The position numbers were made by a program, and so were the translations under genes. Below, piece by piece: positions 7,844 to 16,700 of a DNA stretch of 34,041 nt (positions within the stretch are counted from its first letter, which is position 1; every line of letters begins with the position of its first letter). This DNA is from an uncultured Flavobacterium sp. Lineage in GTDB: Bacteria > Bacteroidota > Bacteroidia > Flavobacteriales > Flavobacteriaceae. The notes beneath the pieces were generated by a model, which did not search any database, was not told the origin of the DNA, and was given only the letters and a program-made list of their open reading frames with translations. The stretch is taken from the NCBI RefSeq assembly GCF_946478785.1, contig NZ_CAMLDD010000037.1:1-34041 (forward strand). Direction: 5' to 3'.

Positions 7844-8277
7844 AATTTTGTCGTTATCATTCCGGCTAAAACTCCTTTGCAGACTTCCTGTCCAGCTTCG
7901 TTTTTCATAACTGCCTCACATTTTAATTTTCCAAACCTGAAAAATGTTTTTTGAGAAGTTACCGTCACTTTTTCATTAGGATATACCGCTTTTAAAAACT
8001 GCATATCTGCAGAGGTGAAAGCAATAACAGTTTCTTTTTTAAAAGCATCGCCTAATAAATAAATCCCTAAGCAAACCATGCCTATTTGCGCCATAGTCTC
8101 GGTTAAAATTACGCCAGGAGTTACAGGATTATCTTTAAAATGACCTTTATAAAAATCAAGGTCTTCCTTAAAAGTATAAGTTCCCGAAACACTATTTTCA
8201 TCAATATGAAGCAATTCATCCACAAACAAAAAGGGTTCGCTATAAGGCAGTTTTTCTATAATTTCATTCAGTTTCAT
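7840..8277 (-). CDS. 3-hydroxyacyl-ACP dehydratase, FabZ-like hotdog fold
   Basis: Predicted to dehydrate 3-hydroxyacyl-ACP during chain building. The protein is 145 residues, the FabZ length. The signature YKGHFKDNPVTPGVILTETM resembles FabZ (GHFP..PV.PGVL..E). The catalytic pair would be His46 and Glu60, a spacing of 14 residues, equal to that of E. coli FabZ (His54, Glu68). It lies 20 bases after the polyketide synthase gene and overlaps the ketosynthase gene by 4 nt. No ketoreductase or enoyl reductase gene is present nearby, so those steps would be borrowed from the housekeeping fatty acid synthase, or the intermediates remain partly unsaturated. Confidence 0.88.
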   Translation of the reverse strand: MKLNEIIEKLPYSEPFLFVDELLHIDENSVSGTYTFKEDLDFYKGHFKDNPVTPGVILTETMAQIGMVCLGIYLLGDAFKKETVIAFTSADMQFLKAVYPNEKVTVTSQKTFFRFGKLKCEAVMKNEAGQEVCKGVLAGMITTKL

Positions 8278-8297
8278 AATCTATTTTTATCTAATGA

Positions 8298-9350
8298 TTA
8301 CCATTGTAATAATATTCTTTGTGCCGAAAATCCGGGTCCGAAACTCAGCATCAGTCCTTTTTCACCAGACTTTGGATTGCTGTCCATAATTCTCTCCAAA
8401 ACATACAGTACGGTAGCACTCGACATATTTCCGTATTGTTTTAGGACTTCTTTTGTATCGTCAATATTTTTACCCAATCCTGCAAAAAGTGATTCAACTG
8501 TCGTGACTATTTTTTTTCCTCCGGGATGAAATATCATATGGTCAATATCTTTGATTTCTAAATTATTCTCTTTCAGAAATGGATGGATAATATTGCCAAA
8601 ATTAGCGGCAATTGTATCCGGAACTTCAATATCCAATACCATTTGCAAACCGCCATTGGTAAGCTTAAAACCCATCATATGTTCTGCATCATAAAAATGA
8701 TACATTTGCTCATTAAGAATTTCAGGTCCATTATCTTCTTCATAAGATGATAAAAGACAACAGGCAGCACCATCACCAAAAATAGCAGCACTCACAATAT
8801 TGGGCATCGAAAAATCATCGAGCTGAAAAGTTGCTGTAGGCGATTCTACCGCTATGACCGCAGCCCGTTTTCCTGGATTTGCCTTAAGAAAGTTTTTGGC
8901 ATAAATAATTCCCGAAATTCCTGCGGCACAACCCATTTCTGTAACAGGCAAACGTACAATATCCTGTCTGAGATTCATCTTATTAATCAGATAAGCATCC
9001 AAAGAAGGAATCATAATTCCAGTACAGCTTACGGTGATAATATAGTCGAGACTTTGCGGATCCCAGTTTGCCTTAGCGAGAGCATTTTCTAAAACTTTTT
9101 CTCCTAATACAATCATTTCACGGCTATAGATATCATTTTTATCTTCAAAAGATGTTGCTGTAAAAACTTCGAGCGGTTCCATTATCGAATAACGTTTGTT
9201 TACCGCTGCACCTTCAAATATTTTTTTTACTTTTTTTATAAAACGTTCGTCCTGGCCTCTCAGCCATCCATCCAAAAGTGGAAGTATTTCTTCTGTTGTT
9301 CTTGAATATTGTGGGAGCTGCTTGGCAACAGTTATTATTTTGACACTCAT
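8298..9350 (-). CDS. Type III polyketide synthase (chalcone/stilbene synthase-like)
   Basis: Predicted to extend an acyl starter with malonyl-CoA and cyclise the product into a pyrone or resorcinol. I take the start at 9350 (MSVKIITVAK), because this ATG overlaps the methyltransferase stop by 4 nt (ATGA); an in-frame ATG at 9392 would give 14 odd residues. The resulting 350-residue protein has the full type III triad: Cys141 in EMGCAAG, His275 in IFHPGGKK and Asn308 in YGNMSSATV, plus the C-terminal SFGPGFSAQ (336-344). The family includes bacterial alkylresorcinol and alkylpyrone synthases such as SrsA and BpsA, which accept long acyl starters. The neighbouring ACP, ketosynthase and dehydratase favour a fatty acyl-type starter. 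The product is not known from sequence. Confidence 0.93.
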   Translation of the reverse strand: MSVKIITVAKQLPQYSRTTEEILPLLDGWLRGQDERFIKKVKKIFEGAAVNKRYSIMEPLEVFTATSFEDKNDIYSREMIVLGEKVLENALAKANWDPQSLDYIITVSCTGIMIPSLDAYLINKMNLRQDIVRLPVTEMGCAAGISGIIYAKNFLKANPGKRAAVIAVESPTATFQLDDFSMPNIVSAAIFGDGAACCLLSSYEEDNGPEILNEQMYHFYDAEHMMGFKLTNGGLQMVLDIEVPDTIAANFGNIIHPFLKENNLEIKDIDHMIFHPGGKKIVTTVESLFAGLGKNIDDTKEVLKQYGNMSSATVLYVLERIMDSNPKSGEKGLMLSFGPGFSAQRILLQW

Positions 9351-10060
9351 ATTTTTGCAATTATCCATTGGTAACGGAAAGCCCATTTCCAATTTATGGT
9401 ATAGTTTTTTAAATTCAGTTTTTTGGAGAATTCCTCCAGTTCATTTTTTTTAAATCCTCTTAATATAGATACCAGGCCATCCTCGCGGGACATTTTGCTG
9501 AGATTGAAAAGCATACAGATTATTTCAAAAAGTTTATAAGACAATTTACTGCGGTGCAAATCATTGACAATAATGCCCATACTGGCGTTATTATTAAAGA
9601 TAGCAATTATATTTAATATTTGCTCATTAGTAAAATGGTGCAGGGTAAGTGTACACAGAACGATATCATACTTTATTTTTGCAAAATCTTCGCTAAAAAT
9701 ATCCAAACAGATATACTCAATATTCGCGTACTCGTTTGATAATGTTTTGGCATAATTTACAGTAAAAGCATTTGCATCTATACCAATTAGTTTAAAATTA
9801 TATTCTTTTTTTAATCCGTATTCAGCCAGCATCCGCAACATGTCTCCGTTTCCGCAACCTACATCAGCAATTACAATTGTTTTAGAAGTGTTGCCTTTTT
9901 TTAATATCTCTTTTATTCCGTTTAGCGTCACTTTATTACCACCAAGTAATTGATTAATACGGGCAATCTGATCAAGTGCTGCCTGAAGTTCCCTTCCCTG
10001 AAGCGAAAAATCGTCCATTATTTCGGCTTCTTGTGTTCTGTATTTTGTATTTATTGCCAT
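9347..10060 (-). CDS. Class I SAM-dependent methyltransferase
   Basis: A 237-residue methyltransferase with the Rossmann motif I IADVGCGNGDML (64-75), acidic residue for SAM ribose in IGIDANAF, and a motif IV region VLCTLTLHHF. The N-terminal stretch with MDDFSLQGRELQAALDQI is typical of methyltransferases found beside bacterial type III polyketide synthases. By analogy with SrsB it probably methylates the phenolic ring carbon or oxygen, or a pyrone hydroxyl as BpsB does; which of these cannot be told. The start codon directly follows the stop of the flavin oxidoreductase gene (no gap), and its stop overlaps the synthase start, so the three are tightly coupled. Confidence 0.88.
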   Translation of the reverse strand: MAINTKYRTQEAEIMDDFSLQGRELQAALDQIARINQLLGGNKVTLNGIKEILKKGNTSKTIVIADVGCGNGDMLRMLAEYGLKKEYNFKLIGIDANAFTVNYAKTLSNEYANIEYICLDIFSEDFAKIKYDIVLCTLTLHHFTNEQILNIIAIFNNNASMGIIVNDLHRSKLSYKLFEIICMLFNLSKMSREDGLVSILRGFKKNELEEFSKKLNLKNYTINWKWAFRYQWIIAKI

Positions 10061-11188
10061 TTAATTGACTGCTATAGGTTTTCCGTGTGTCTGTTTTATT
10101 ATTTGAGGTAATAATGCAGGTATTGCCGCGACTACGGTTACGAATATATTTGTAATTGTTCTATTGGTTAAGGCGCGGGCCAAAAGTCTTCCCATTACCA
10201 GCCTTTTGCTAAAATGTTTTTTCCATTGTGTTGCATAACATTTTTCCAATAAAGTTCTTGATGTTATTTTTCCAGCGTGATAATCGAGTACCAGTTCTGA
10301 TGCTATTTTTGCACTGTGCATCGCCATCGCCATACCGTTACCGCACATTGGATGAATCAGTCCGGCAGAATCCCCAATCATTAATATATGGTTTTCTACG
10401 GGTCTTTTTTTATCAAAAGAGATCTGGCTTATGGTAAGGGGCTTATCAAATAAGAGATTACTGCTTTCAAAAACAGATTGAATATGCTTGTTTTTATAAA
10501 GTACATTTTTCTGATACTCTTCTATATTTTTATATTTTTTGAAAGTAGCATAATCCGCCAGATAGCAGATATTTATAATATTGTTTTCTACTTTTGAAAC
10601 ACCGCAATAACCTCCGTTAAAATTATGAAGCGTTACCATACCATTAGCAATTTCGCCCGAATAATGCGCCTTAACAGCCAGCCAAGGTGATTTTTTAGTG
10701 ATAAAATCACGTGCTAAAAACTGATCGATATTAGAGCGTTTTCCAAAAGCCCCTAATACCAACTTTGAATATAATATTTGATTAGGGGTTGTAACCAAAA
10801 ATTCATCATTTGTAAAAGAAACATCAGTAACATTTTCTTTTAAAATAACGCAACCATTTGATAATGCCTTCTGATATAAGATATTATCAAGCATATATCT
10901 GCTAATGCCAAAGCCCCCTAAAGGAAGTTTTGTTCTGGCAATTTTGCCGTTTTGAGTTGTAAATTCAAAAGAAGAAATCTTTTCGGGATTCAATTTTAAA
11001 ACATCTACATCAAGCCAAAGAAGATAGGGGATGATTTCATTAGAAATATATTCTCCACATACTTTGTGACGCGGATATTCTGATTTTTCGATTAAGGTTA
11101 CTTTTAATCCTTTTTTTGACAGATGTATGGCTCCTGTCAAGCCTGCAAGACCACCTCCAATAATTATTACATCCGAATTTGTTTTCAT
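10061..11188 (-). CDS. FAD-dependent oxidoreductase/monooxygenase, geranylgeranyl reductase-like
   Basis: A 375-residue flavoprotein of the group 2 hydroxylase / geranylgeranyl reductase superfamily. The N-terminus has the dinucleotide motif GGGLAGL (11-17) followed by LIEKSEYPRHKVCGE (32-46), and the second FAD motif is IGDSAGLIHPMCGNG (271-285). The C-terminal 40 residues are hydrophobic and could touch the membrane. As first gene of the polyketide operon it is the likely counterpart of SrsC, the flavoprotein that hydroxylates alkylresorcinols on the way to quinones; reduction of a double bond is the alternative. A GGGGAT purine-rich ribosome site lies just before the ATG. I found no convincing promoter motif in the divergent gap up to 11415. 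Confidence 0.85.
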   Translation of the reverse strand: MKTNSDVIIIGGGLAGLTGAIHLSKKGLKVTLIEKSEYPRHKVCGEYISNEIIPYLLWLDVDVLKLNPEKISSFEFTTQNGKIARTKLPLGGFGISRYMLDNILYQKALSNGCVILKENVTDVSFTNDEFLVTTPNQILYSKLVLGAFGKRSNIDQFLARDFITKKSPWLAVKAHYSGEIANGMVTLHNFNGGYCGVSKVENNIINICYLADYATFKKYKNIEEYQKNVLYKNKHIQSVFESSNLLFDKPLTISQISFDKKRPVENHILMIGDSAGLIHPMCGNGMAMAMHSAKIASELVLDYHAGKITSRTLLEKCYATQWKKHFSKRLVMGRLLARALTNRTITNIFVTVVAAIPALLPQIIKQTHGKPIAVN

Positions 11189-11415
11189 ATCCCCAATTTA
11201 GCAAAAAAATCTTATATAAGCTAAAGAGAAGCATTATAATAATGTTCAGAATTTGTGAAATTAAAAGTGACTATTTTAGAGTAAAATATATTTATTGATA
11301 CTGTTATCTAATTGATAATATGCAAGATAAATATTGTAAGTTTTGATTTTAATTCTGTAAAAAGTCCTCAGATAGTTATCTTAATTTTCGAATATTAATT
11401 TTAAACAAATATATT

Positions 11416-11679
11416 ATGTTACTAGAAAACGAAAGAACAGAAGGTGCTACCGCCAAAGCTATTGAAGAACAAACTTCAAAATTACCATCAGATTTATTTT
11501 TATATGCCTCTTTGGCAGCCATGGGAACATCACTTACCTTAAAGTGCCTGGGTAAAAGTCAAAATGCATTATTTGTAGGACAGTGGGCCGCTCCGTTTTT
11601 ATTGCTTGGGCTGTACAATAAGCTCGTTAAGCTTGAAGGTCATGATGCCCAGGACAAAAACGAAAATCAATTATGGTAA
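11416..11679 (+). CDS. Small membrane protein of unknown function
   Basis: An 87-residue protein that I cannot assign. Residues 25-70 form one or two hydrophobic stretches (LFLYASLAAMGTSLTLKCLG and LFVGQWAAPFLLLGLYNKLV), flanked by a polar N-terminus and a charged C-terminus, so it is probably an inner-membrane hairpin. The ATG at 11416 has no clear Shine-Dalgarno sequence, which is common in this phylum. The gene is divergent from the polyketide operon (227-base gap) and its stop overlaps the first possible start of the next gene, so the two are likely co-transcribed. Confidence 0.7.
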   Translation: MLLENERTEGATAKAIEEQTSKLPSDLFLYASLAAMGTSLTLKCLGKSQNALFVGQWAAPFLLLGLYNKLVKLEGHDAQDKNENQLW

Positions 11680-11927
11680 ATCAGGAAAAACGTTCTATGG
11701 AAGAAAATCAGAATAAAGAACCGGAATTTGATGCAAGAAATCAATATAGCGGATCGGGGGATTTTAGTCCGGATGAACAAGAAGGTCCCTATAAAGAAAG
11801 GGAAGAGGGTTTCGAATCGCCAGAAAAGGGAAATGATACTGCGACTAATTTCCCTGATGAATTAGAGCAGGACGATTCTGGTCATTCAAAATCGGATATT
11901 GATCCTAAATACAATGGCAATGGATGA
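11673..11927 (+). CDS. Small acidic hydrophilic protein
   Basis: A protein of 84 residues, rich in Glu, Asp, Asn, Gly and Pro, with no hydrophobic segment and no cysteine; probably intrinsically disordered and cytosolic. No family is recognised. The first ATG (11673) overlaps the previous gene by 7 nt; ATG 11697 (MEENQNKEPE) with AGGA about 11 bases upstream is a plausible alternative giving 76 residues. A terminator follows 13 bases after the stop. Together with the membrane protein upstream and a similar acidic protein at 12205, it resembles the small stress-type proteins often seen in Bacteroidota, but no function can be given. Confidence 0.65.
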   Translation: MVNQEKRSMEENQNKEPEFDARNQYSGSGDFSPDEQEGPYKEREEGFESPEKGNDTATNFPDELEQDDSGHSKSDIDPKYNGNG

Positions 11928-11940
11928 GCCATTAAAATCA

Positions 11941-11973
11941 TAAAGCTGCCCAATTGTTGGCAGCTTTATTTTT
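11941..11973 (+). terminator. Intrinsic terminator after the small-protein pair
   Basis: A perfect 10-bp stem TAAAGCTGCC (11941-11950) and GGCAGCTTTA (11959-11968) with an 8-base loop, followed by a T-rich run to 11973. It lies 13 bases after the stop of the acidic protein gene. Confidence 0.88.
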
Positions 11974-12155
11974 GAAGTGCTTTTAGTAATCTTTTAAAAT
12001 GACAAATCTTAACCAAAGTGATTTCCCTGAGTGGTTTAAGGTTTAAACAAAATTTTGTCCGTACAGACTTCTATAGGCTATTAAGCTTCCGCAGAATTAG
12101 AAATGATTGTAGAACTGAAAAGAGTTAAAAACTACAAGAAGTTATATTATAATTA

Positions 12156-12206
12156 AAAATTTAAAAACGTCTCAAAATATAGCTTTTTGAGACGTTTTTA
12201 AATTTT
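12156..12206. terminator. Long perfect inverted repeat, terminator of the 64-residue protein gene
   Basis: Two 22-base arms (12156-12177 and 12185-12206) are perfectly complementary around the core CGTCTCAAAA / TTTTGAGACG, with a 7-base loop. A/T runs flank the GC core on both sides, so it can act on either strand. Its right arm overlaps the stop codon (12205-12207) of the minus-strand gene that it should terminate. Confidence 0.85.
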
Positions 12207-12399
12207 ATTTTTTTTCTTGGTTATTCAATTTATCATCGAAATCAGGTTCCTCACCCTTAAATTTCTGAGTGTCAACATCATAATTCTCATCGTTTGTTAA
12301 AACTTCATCATGATCTTTATATTGATGTTTTCTGGTATCACTTCGATTATCAGAACCACCCTTTTTAGTACTTTTCGGATTTGAATTATTTGTGTTCAT
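12205..12399 (-). CDS. Small charged hydrophilic protein
   Basis: A 64-residue protein made almost entirely of Asn, Asp, Glu, Lys, Ser and Thr, with no cysteine, tryptophan or hydrophobic core; probably disordered. The N-terminal half is basic (KSTKKGG) and the C-terminal half acidic (EEPDFDDKL). No family is recognised. The composition resembles that of the acidic protein encoded at 11673-11927 on the other strand. The perfect inverted repeat at its end supports it as a real transcription unit. Confidence 0.6.
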   Translation of the reverse strand: MNTNNSNPKSTKKGGSDNRSDTRKHQYKDHDEVLTNDENYDVDTQKFKGEEPDFDDKLNNQEKK

Positions 12400-12529
12400 A
12401 GTTTCTAAGTTTTAAATTTTATTAAAATTAACTGAAATTTAAACACTTATGCTTATATAATCATTTTAAAAAGTTATAAAATCTCTCTGCAAAATATTTA
12501 ATAAATATCTTTATTACATTAATTGATAT

Positions 12530-13315
12530 TTAAACTTTTCTGGGATCTCCTTTTAAATATGTTTTGCTAAACTTAAAATATTCAGCAGAGGTTCTTTCAC
12601 CAGCTTTGCCATCAACTCTTAGTACACTGCCTGCACGATTAAGAAGTATTTGCAATTCTTTGGCTTCATTGGTAACAGTACCTGAATAATATAATGTTTT
12701 GTTTCCCTGTTGCAGTATTTGTTCCAGTAAATGAGTATTTGGCAGTGTTATCAGATTTTGCTCCATTAAGCGTCTCAGCAATACCGCTGCGCCACATTGC
12801 TTAGAAATTGCAGTAGGATCATATTTTCCATCCTGAACATATTTTCCTTTGGTATAATGGTTAGAGTAACTCCATAAATAAGGTGAATTTATGCCTTGTC
12901 TATAATATCCTAATCCATTATATAATTCTAATCTATACAGAATCCCGGCAATACTCCAATCTGTCCACACGTTTAGTTTGTCATAAATCAATGCATCTTT
13001 GGCACTTTCTTCCCATGTAAATGGTGGATTCCCCGTTTTTGGACGTCCTGCAGGAACCTGGACTGTACGTTTGTTAAGTGAATCGCCATTGTGCAAATGT
13101 GTATCAAACCTTAAACTGCCTTCCATACAGTGTATAATTGCGATGACATACCAAGGGATATTTAACGGATCGCCTACAGATTGATATCTCGTTTTATTCA
13201 AAACCATTTTTGCTGTTATTCTGTCAATTTCAGGATATTTTGCTTCTTTTATAATGCAGGAAGCAAATAATTTTTCATAATTACTTTTTTTATCTGGTGG
13301 TACTGTTGCTGCCAT
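12530..13315 (-). CDS. Lysozyme-like protein with a C-terminal peptidoglycan-binding-like segment
   Basis: The 261-residue protein resembles a family of lysozyme-superfamily proteins. The central segment 52-190 holds IPWYVIAIIHCMEGS, with Glu65 as a likely catalytic acid after a helix, then FDTHLHNGDSLNKRTVQVP, PPFTWEESAKDAL and YLWSYSNHYTKGKY. The segment at about 205-250 (ELQILLNRAGSVLRVDGKAGERT) looks like a degenerate peptidoglycan_binding_1 repeat. The likely role is cleavage of the glycan strand. There is no Sec signal, lipobox or membrane segment, and no earlier start that would add one, which is unusual for a cell wall enzyme and recalls phage endolysins. No phage genes are nearby. 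It stands alone, with 130 bases to the gene downstream and 469 bases behind it. Confidence 0.72.
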   Translation of the reverse strand: MAATVPPDKKSNYEKLFASCIIKEAKYPEIDRITAKMVLNKTRYQSVGDPLNIPWYVIAIIHCMEGSLRFDTHLHNGDSLNKRTVQVPAGRPKTGNPPFTWEESAKDALIYDKLNVWTDWSIAGILYRLELYNGLGYYRQGINSPYLWSYSNHYTKGKYVQDGKYDPTAISKQCGAAVLLRRLMEQNLITLPNTHLLEQILQQGNKTLYYSGTVTNEAKELQILLNRAGSVLRVDGKAGERTSAEYFKFSKTYLKGDPRKV

Positions 13316-13784
13316 GGTAGTTGTTTTTATAAATGAATTATTAAAAATTTATTTTAAAATATCTTATTACTATTGCATTTGAAGTATCTATTTATGAATA
13401 TTTTCTATTATTATTTTATTTGTTTTTTTACCGGACTAATAACTGGGTCTTGCGTGTGAATTAATTGCAGAGAAAAGGGGATTTTTAATGTCCTACCTAT
13501 AACTAATGTTTTTATTAGATTTATAAGTTTAATCCTTGGATGTTAAGTAGATTTTTATGTCTTACAGATATAAATATGTAAAACCATTATATAAAACATA
13601 TATTATTTGGCAGGTATAGCAGAGAATGAATAAAATTCACCCTCAAAAAGAAAATATTAATCCACTGATTTACAAACCATTAAACATATTAAATTTATCT
13701 CAATTTCAAAAATAATAAAAGAGTATTTATACCTGTTTTATATAGAAACTTAACTTTTATCCTAAAAAAAGATGTTGGGAGAAA
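13316..13784. other. Intergenic region, nothing recognised
   Basis: A 469-base AT-rich gap between the start of the lysozyme-like gene and the end of the HTCS gene, both on the minus strand. It should contain the promoter of the lysozyme-like gene. CAAAAATA at 13707-13714 gives TATTTTTG on the minus strand, a -7-like match, but no TTG partner is found at the right spacing and it is about 390 bases from the start codon. No ORF, RNA gene or strong hairpin was seen. Confidence 0.5.
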
Positions 13785-16700
13785 TCATAATTTTTGTTTC
13801 AAGTAATCGGAGGGCGATATTTTATAAAATTCTTTGAAACGGGTACTAAAATAGCCTGCACCATTAAATCCAACTTTGTAAGCAATATTTGCAATATCAG
13901 TTTCGCCTGCATCCAGATATTGTTTGGCTCTTTTTATGCGCATGTCACTCACAAATTCTACTGGTGTCATATTAGTAAGGCTTTTAAATTTTCTGTTAAA
14001 GGTAACCCTGGACATATTAAGTGTATTTGCAATAACATCAATATTGAATTTTGGGTTGGTTAAGCTGCTTTCTACGACATTTATAATATCTTTTAAGAAC
14101 TGCTCATCTTTAGTGGTTATAACTATTTCGCCAGGTTCTAATGTAATTGTCTTAATATCTGTTTTTTGCAATCGTTCAAAAATTTTCTTACGGAACTTAA
14201 TTAAATTTTCAATTGAAGCTAATAGAAAATCGGTGTCGAAAGGCTTCGTAATATAATAGTCCGCACCATAATTCAAGCCTTCAATTTTACTTTCTACAGA
14301 TGATTTTGCCGTTAATAAAATTACCGGAATATGACTGGTTTGTATTGCGTTTTTAAGAGCATCAAGTAATTCAATTCCATCCATTTTCGGCATCATAATA
14401 TCGCTGATAATTAAATCAGGAAGTTTATTTGTTGCTATTTCTAAACCTTCTTTTCCGTTTTGGGCTTCTAATATTCGGTAAAATGGTTGTAGCTGACTTT
14501 TTAAAAATCCTCTTAATTCATGATTGTCTTCTACTATAAGCACTACAGGTAAATCGACATTGTAATTATTTTGTTCTGCTTGTTTTTTATTATTTTGTTT
14601 GTCAGCTATATCTTTTTTAAATTTTTCTTCTGATAAGTTTTGGTTTTTGTTGCTTTTGTTTTGAAAAATTTTATTGTGTAAATTTATTTCAATGTGAACT
14701 GTAAGACCATTATTGGCATTATTTACAGCATAAATATTACCCTGGTGTAAGTGCACATATTCTTTACAGAGTGCCAGACCAATTCCGGTTCCTGAATTTT
14801 TATTTTTACCAGTATTCGTTTCATAATAAAGTTTAAAAATGTCTTCCAGTTTATTATTATCAACTCCAGGCCCCTGATCTGAGACACTAATCTTTAGAAT
14901 ATTATTATTTTCTACTATCATTTCAACAGTAATAATACTATCATTCGGAGAGAATTTAATGGCATTAGACAATAAATTATAAATTATAATGTCCATTTTT
15001 TCTCTATCCAGGTTTACCGTAAGTGTTTCAAAATTGGATTTTGTTTTAATTTTTATATTTTTTTCACGTGCTGCCTGAGAGAACAGAGTATTTATCTCAT
15101 TTACAAAAGATACTAATTCTATACTTTCTATATTAAGTTCTTCATTTCCGTTTTGAACTTTTCTAAAATCAAGTAACTGATTGACAAACCGCTCTAATCT
15201 GTTCGTATTTTTTCGTACGGTTTCGATATATTCATTACCCAACGGACTTAACTCTTCGTTTTTGGCAATTTCATTTATCGGATTAACAATTAAGGTGAGG
15301 GGAGTCCTTAATTCATGAGAAATATTGGTAAAAAAACTTAATTTTAACTCGGTCATTTTTTGTTCTACGACTACCTTGTTTCGTAATCGAATCATTGAAT
15401 AGGCTATTCTTCTTGAGATTTCGAGCAGGATTAGCACTAGGATTGCATATAAAAAATAAGCGAAATTGGTTTTCCATAAAGGGGGAGTTATAGAGAACAA
15501 TAAACTCTTTTGAGGAATATTGGAATATAATTCGCTGTTTAGACACTTCACTTCAAACTGGTAATCTCCTGGCGGCAAATTTGTAAATGTTGCTTTTTTC
15601 TGGTTTTGTACAGTATGCCAGGTATCATCAAGACCTTTTAACCGATAAGCAAACAATTGCTTGTTATTTGATCTGTAATCCAGGACTGTGTAATAAATAC
15701 TAATAGTGTTACTCGCATAATCTAACTCTATATCATCATTATAATTTATATCCTTTTTCATTGGAAAATCTGCAGACTTTACACTTGAATTTTTATTGTT
15801 AATTTCAAAACCGGTAAAAACCATTTTTGTATTGTTTTTTTGGCTTCCTATTTTCTTTGGATCGAAAGTTAAATAGCCATTTCTACAACCAAAAATTAAG
15901 TTACCACTTAACAATTTTAAACTAGTTGACTCAGAAAATATAGTTTTAAGCAAACCATCATAGGAATCATAATTTCTAAAAGTGTGATTAATCAAATTAA
16001 ATTTTGAAATACCGTTTTCAGTTGCTAACCATAAATTTTTATGATCATCTTCTACCATACTCAGAATAAAATCACTAGGCAAACCATTTTTTTTGGTATA
16101 ATTTTTAAATTTTAAATGATTTTCTTTAGTTTCGATAGCCTGACTTAGTCCGCCTCCAGCTGTTGAAATCCATATTTTTTCATCTGAATCTTTATAAATA
16201 AACAACAGATCGTTACAGCCCAGACTGAATTTGTCTGCAGAGATCATTTCGTACCTTGAAAATTTTATTTTATCCGGATTCTTATTGTCAGTATTAAATG
16301 TTACTAATCCATTTGTTGTAGCAACCCAGATTTGACCTTTATACCCTTCAGCTAAATATCGTACCTTATTTGATTCTATGTCCGGATAATTTTTAAATTG
16401 ATGTATAAAACTAAAATCGCCATTTTTTTCTTCTAGTAAATTTATTCCGTTATCATAAGTACCTATCCAAATATGTCCTTTTCTGTCTTCCAAAACGGAA
16501 TAGATCTGATTACTGCTTATACTTTTAGGATTGTTTTTGTCGTTTTTAAATTGCTTTAAAACATATTGTGAGTTTTGAAGATTTACAGGAGTTGCTTTAA
16601 ACAAACCATTTCCTTTTGTACCTAGCCATATATTTCCTTTTGTATCTTCGATTATGGAATATACAAAACCTATTTCATCCATTTTATAATTTACAAACAG

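Noticed and set aside
7074..7954. Plus-strand open frames of 61-97 codons
   Set aside because: They are antisense to the ketosynthase and dehydratase genes, which have complete family motifs and coupled start/stop junctions. No ribosome site or conserved motif supports the antisense frames.
9351..9392. Upstream ATG at 9392 for the type III polyketide synthase
   Set aside because: It would place 14 atypical residues before the conserved start and give a 46-nt overlap with the methyltransferase; the ATG at 9350 gives a clean ATGA junction like those elsewhere in the operon.
13794..14256. Plus-strand open frames of 89 and 110 codons
   Set aside because: They oppose the AraC and receiver part of the HTCS gene, which is intact through to its stop. 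Composition is Phe/Ile/Ser-rich as expected from antisense reading.
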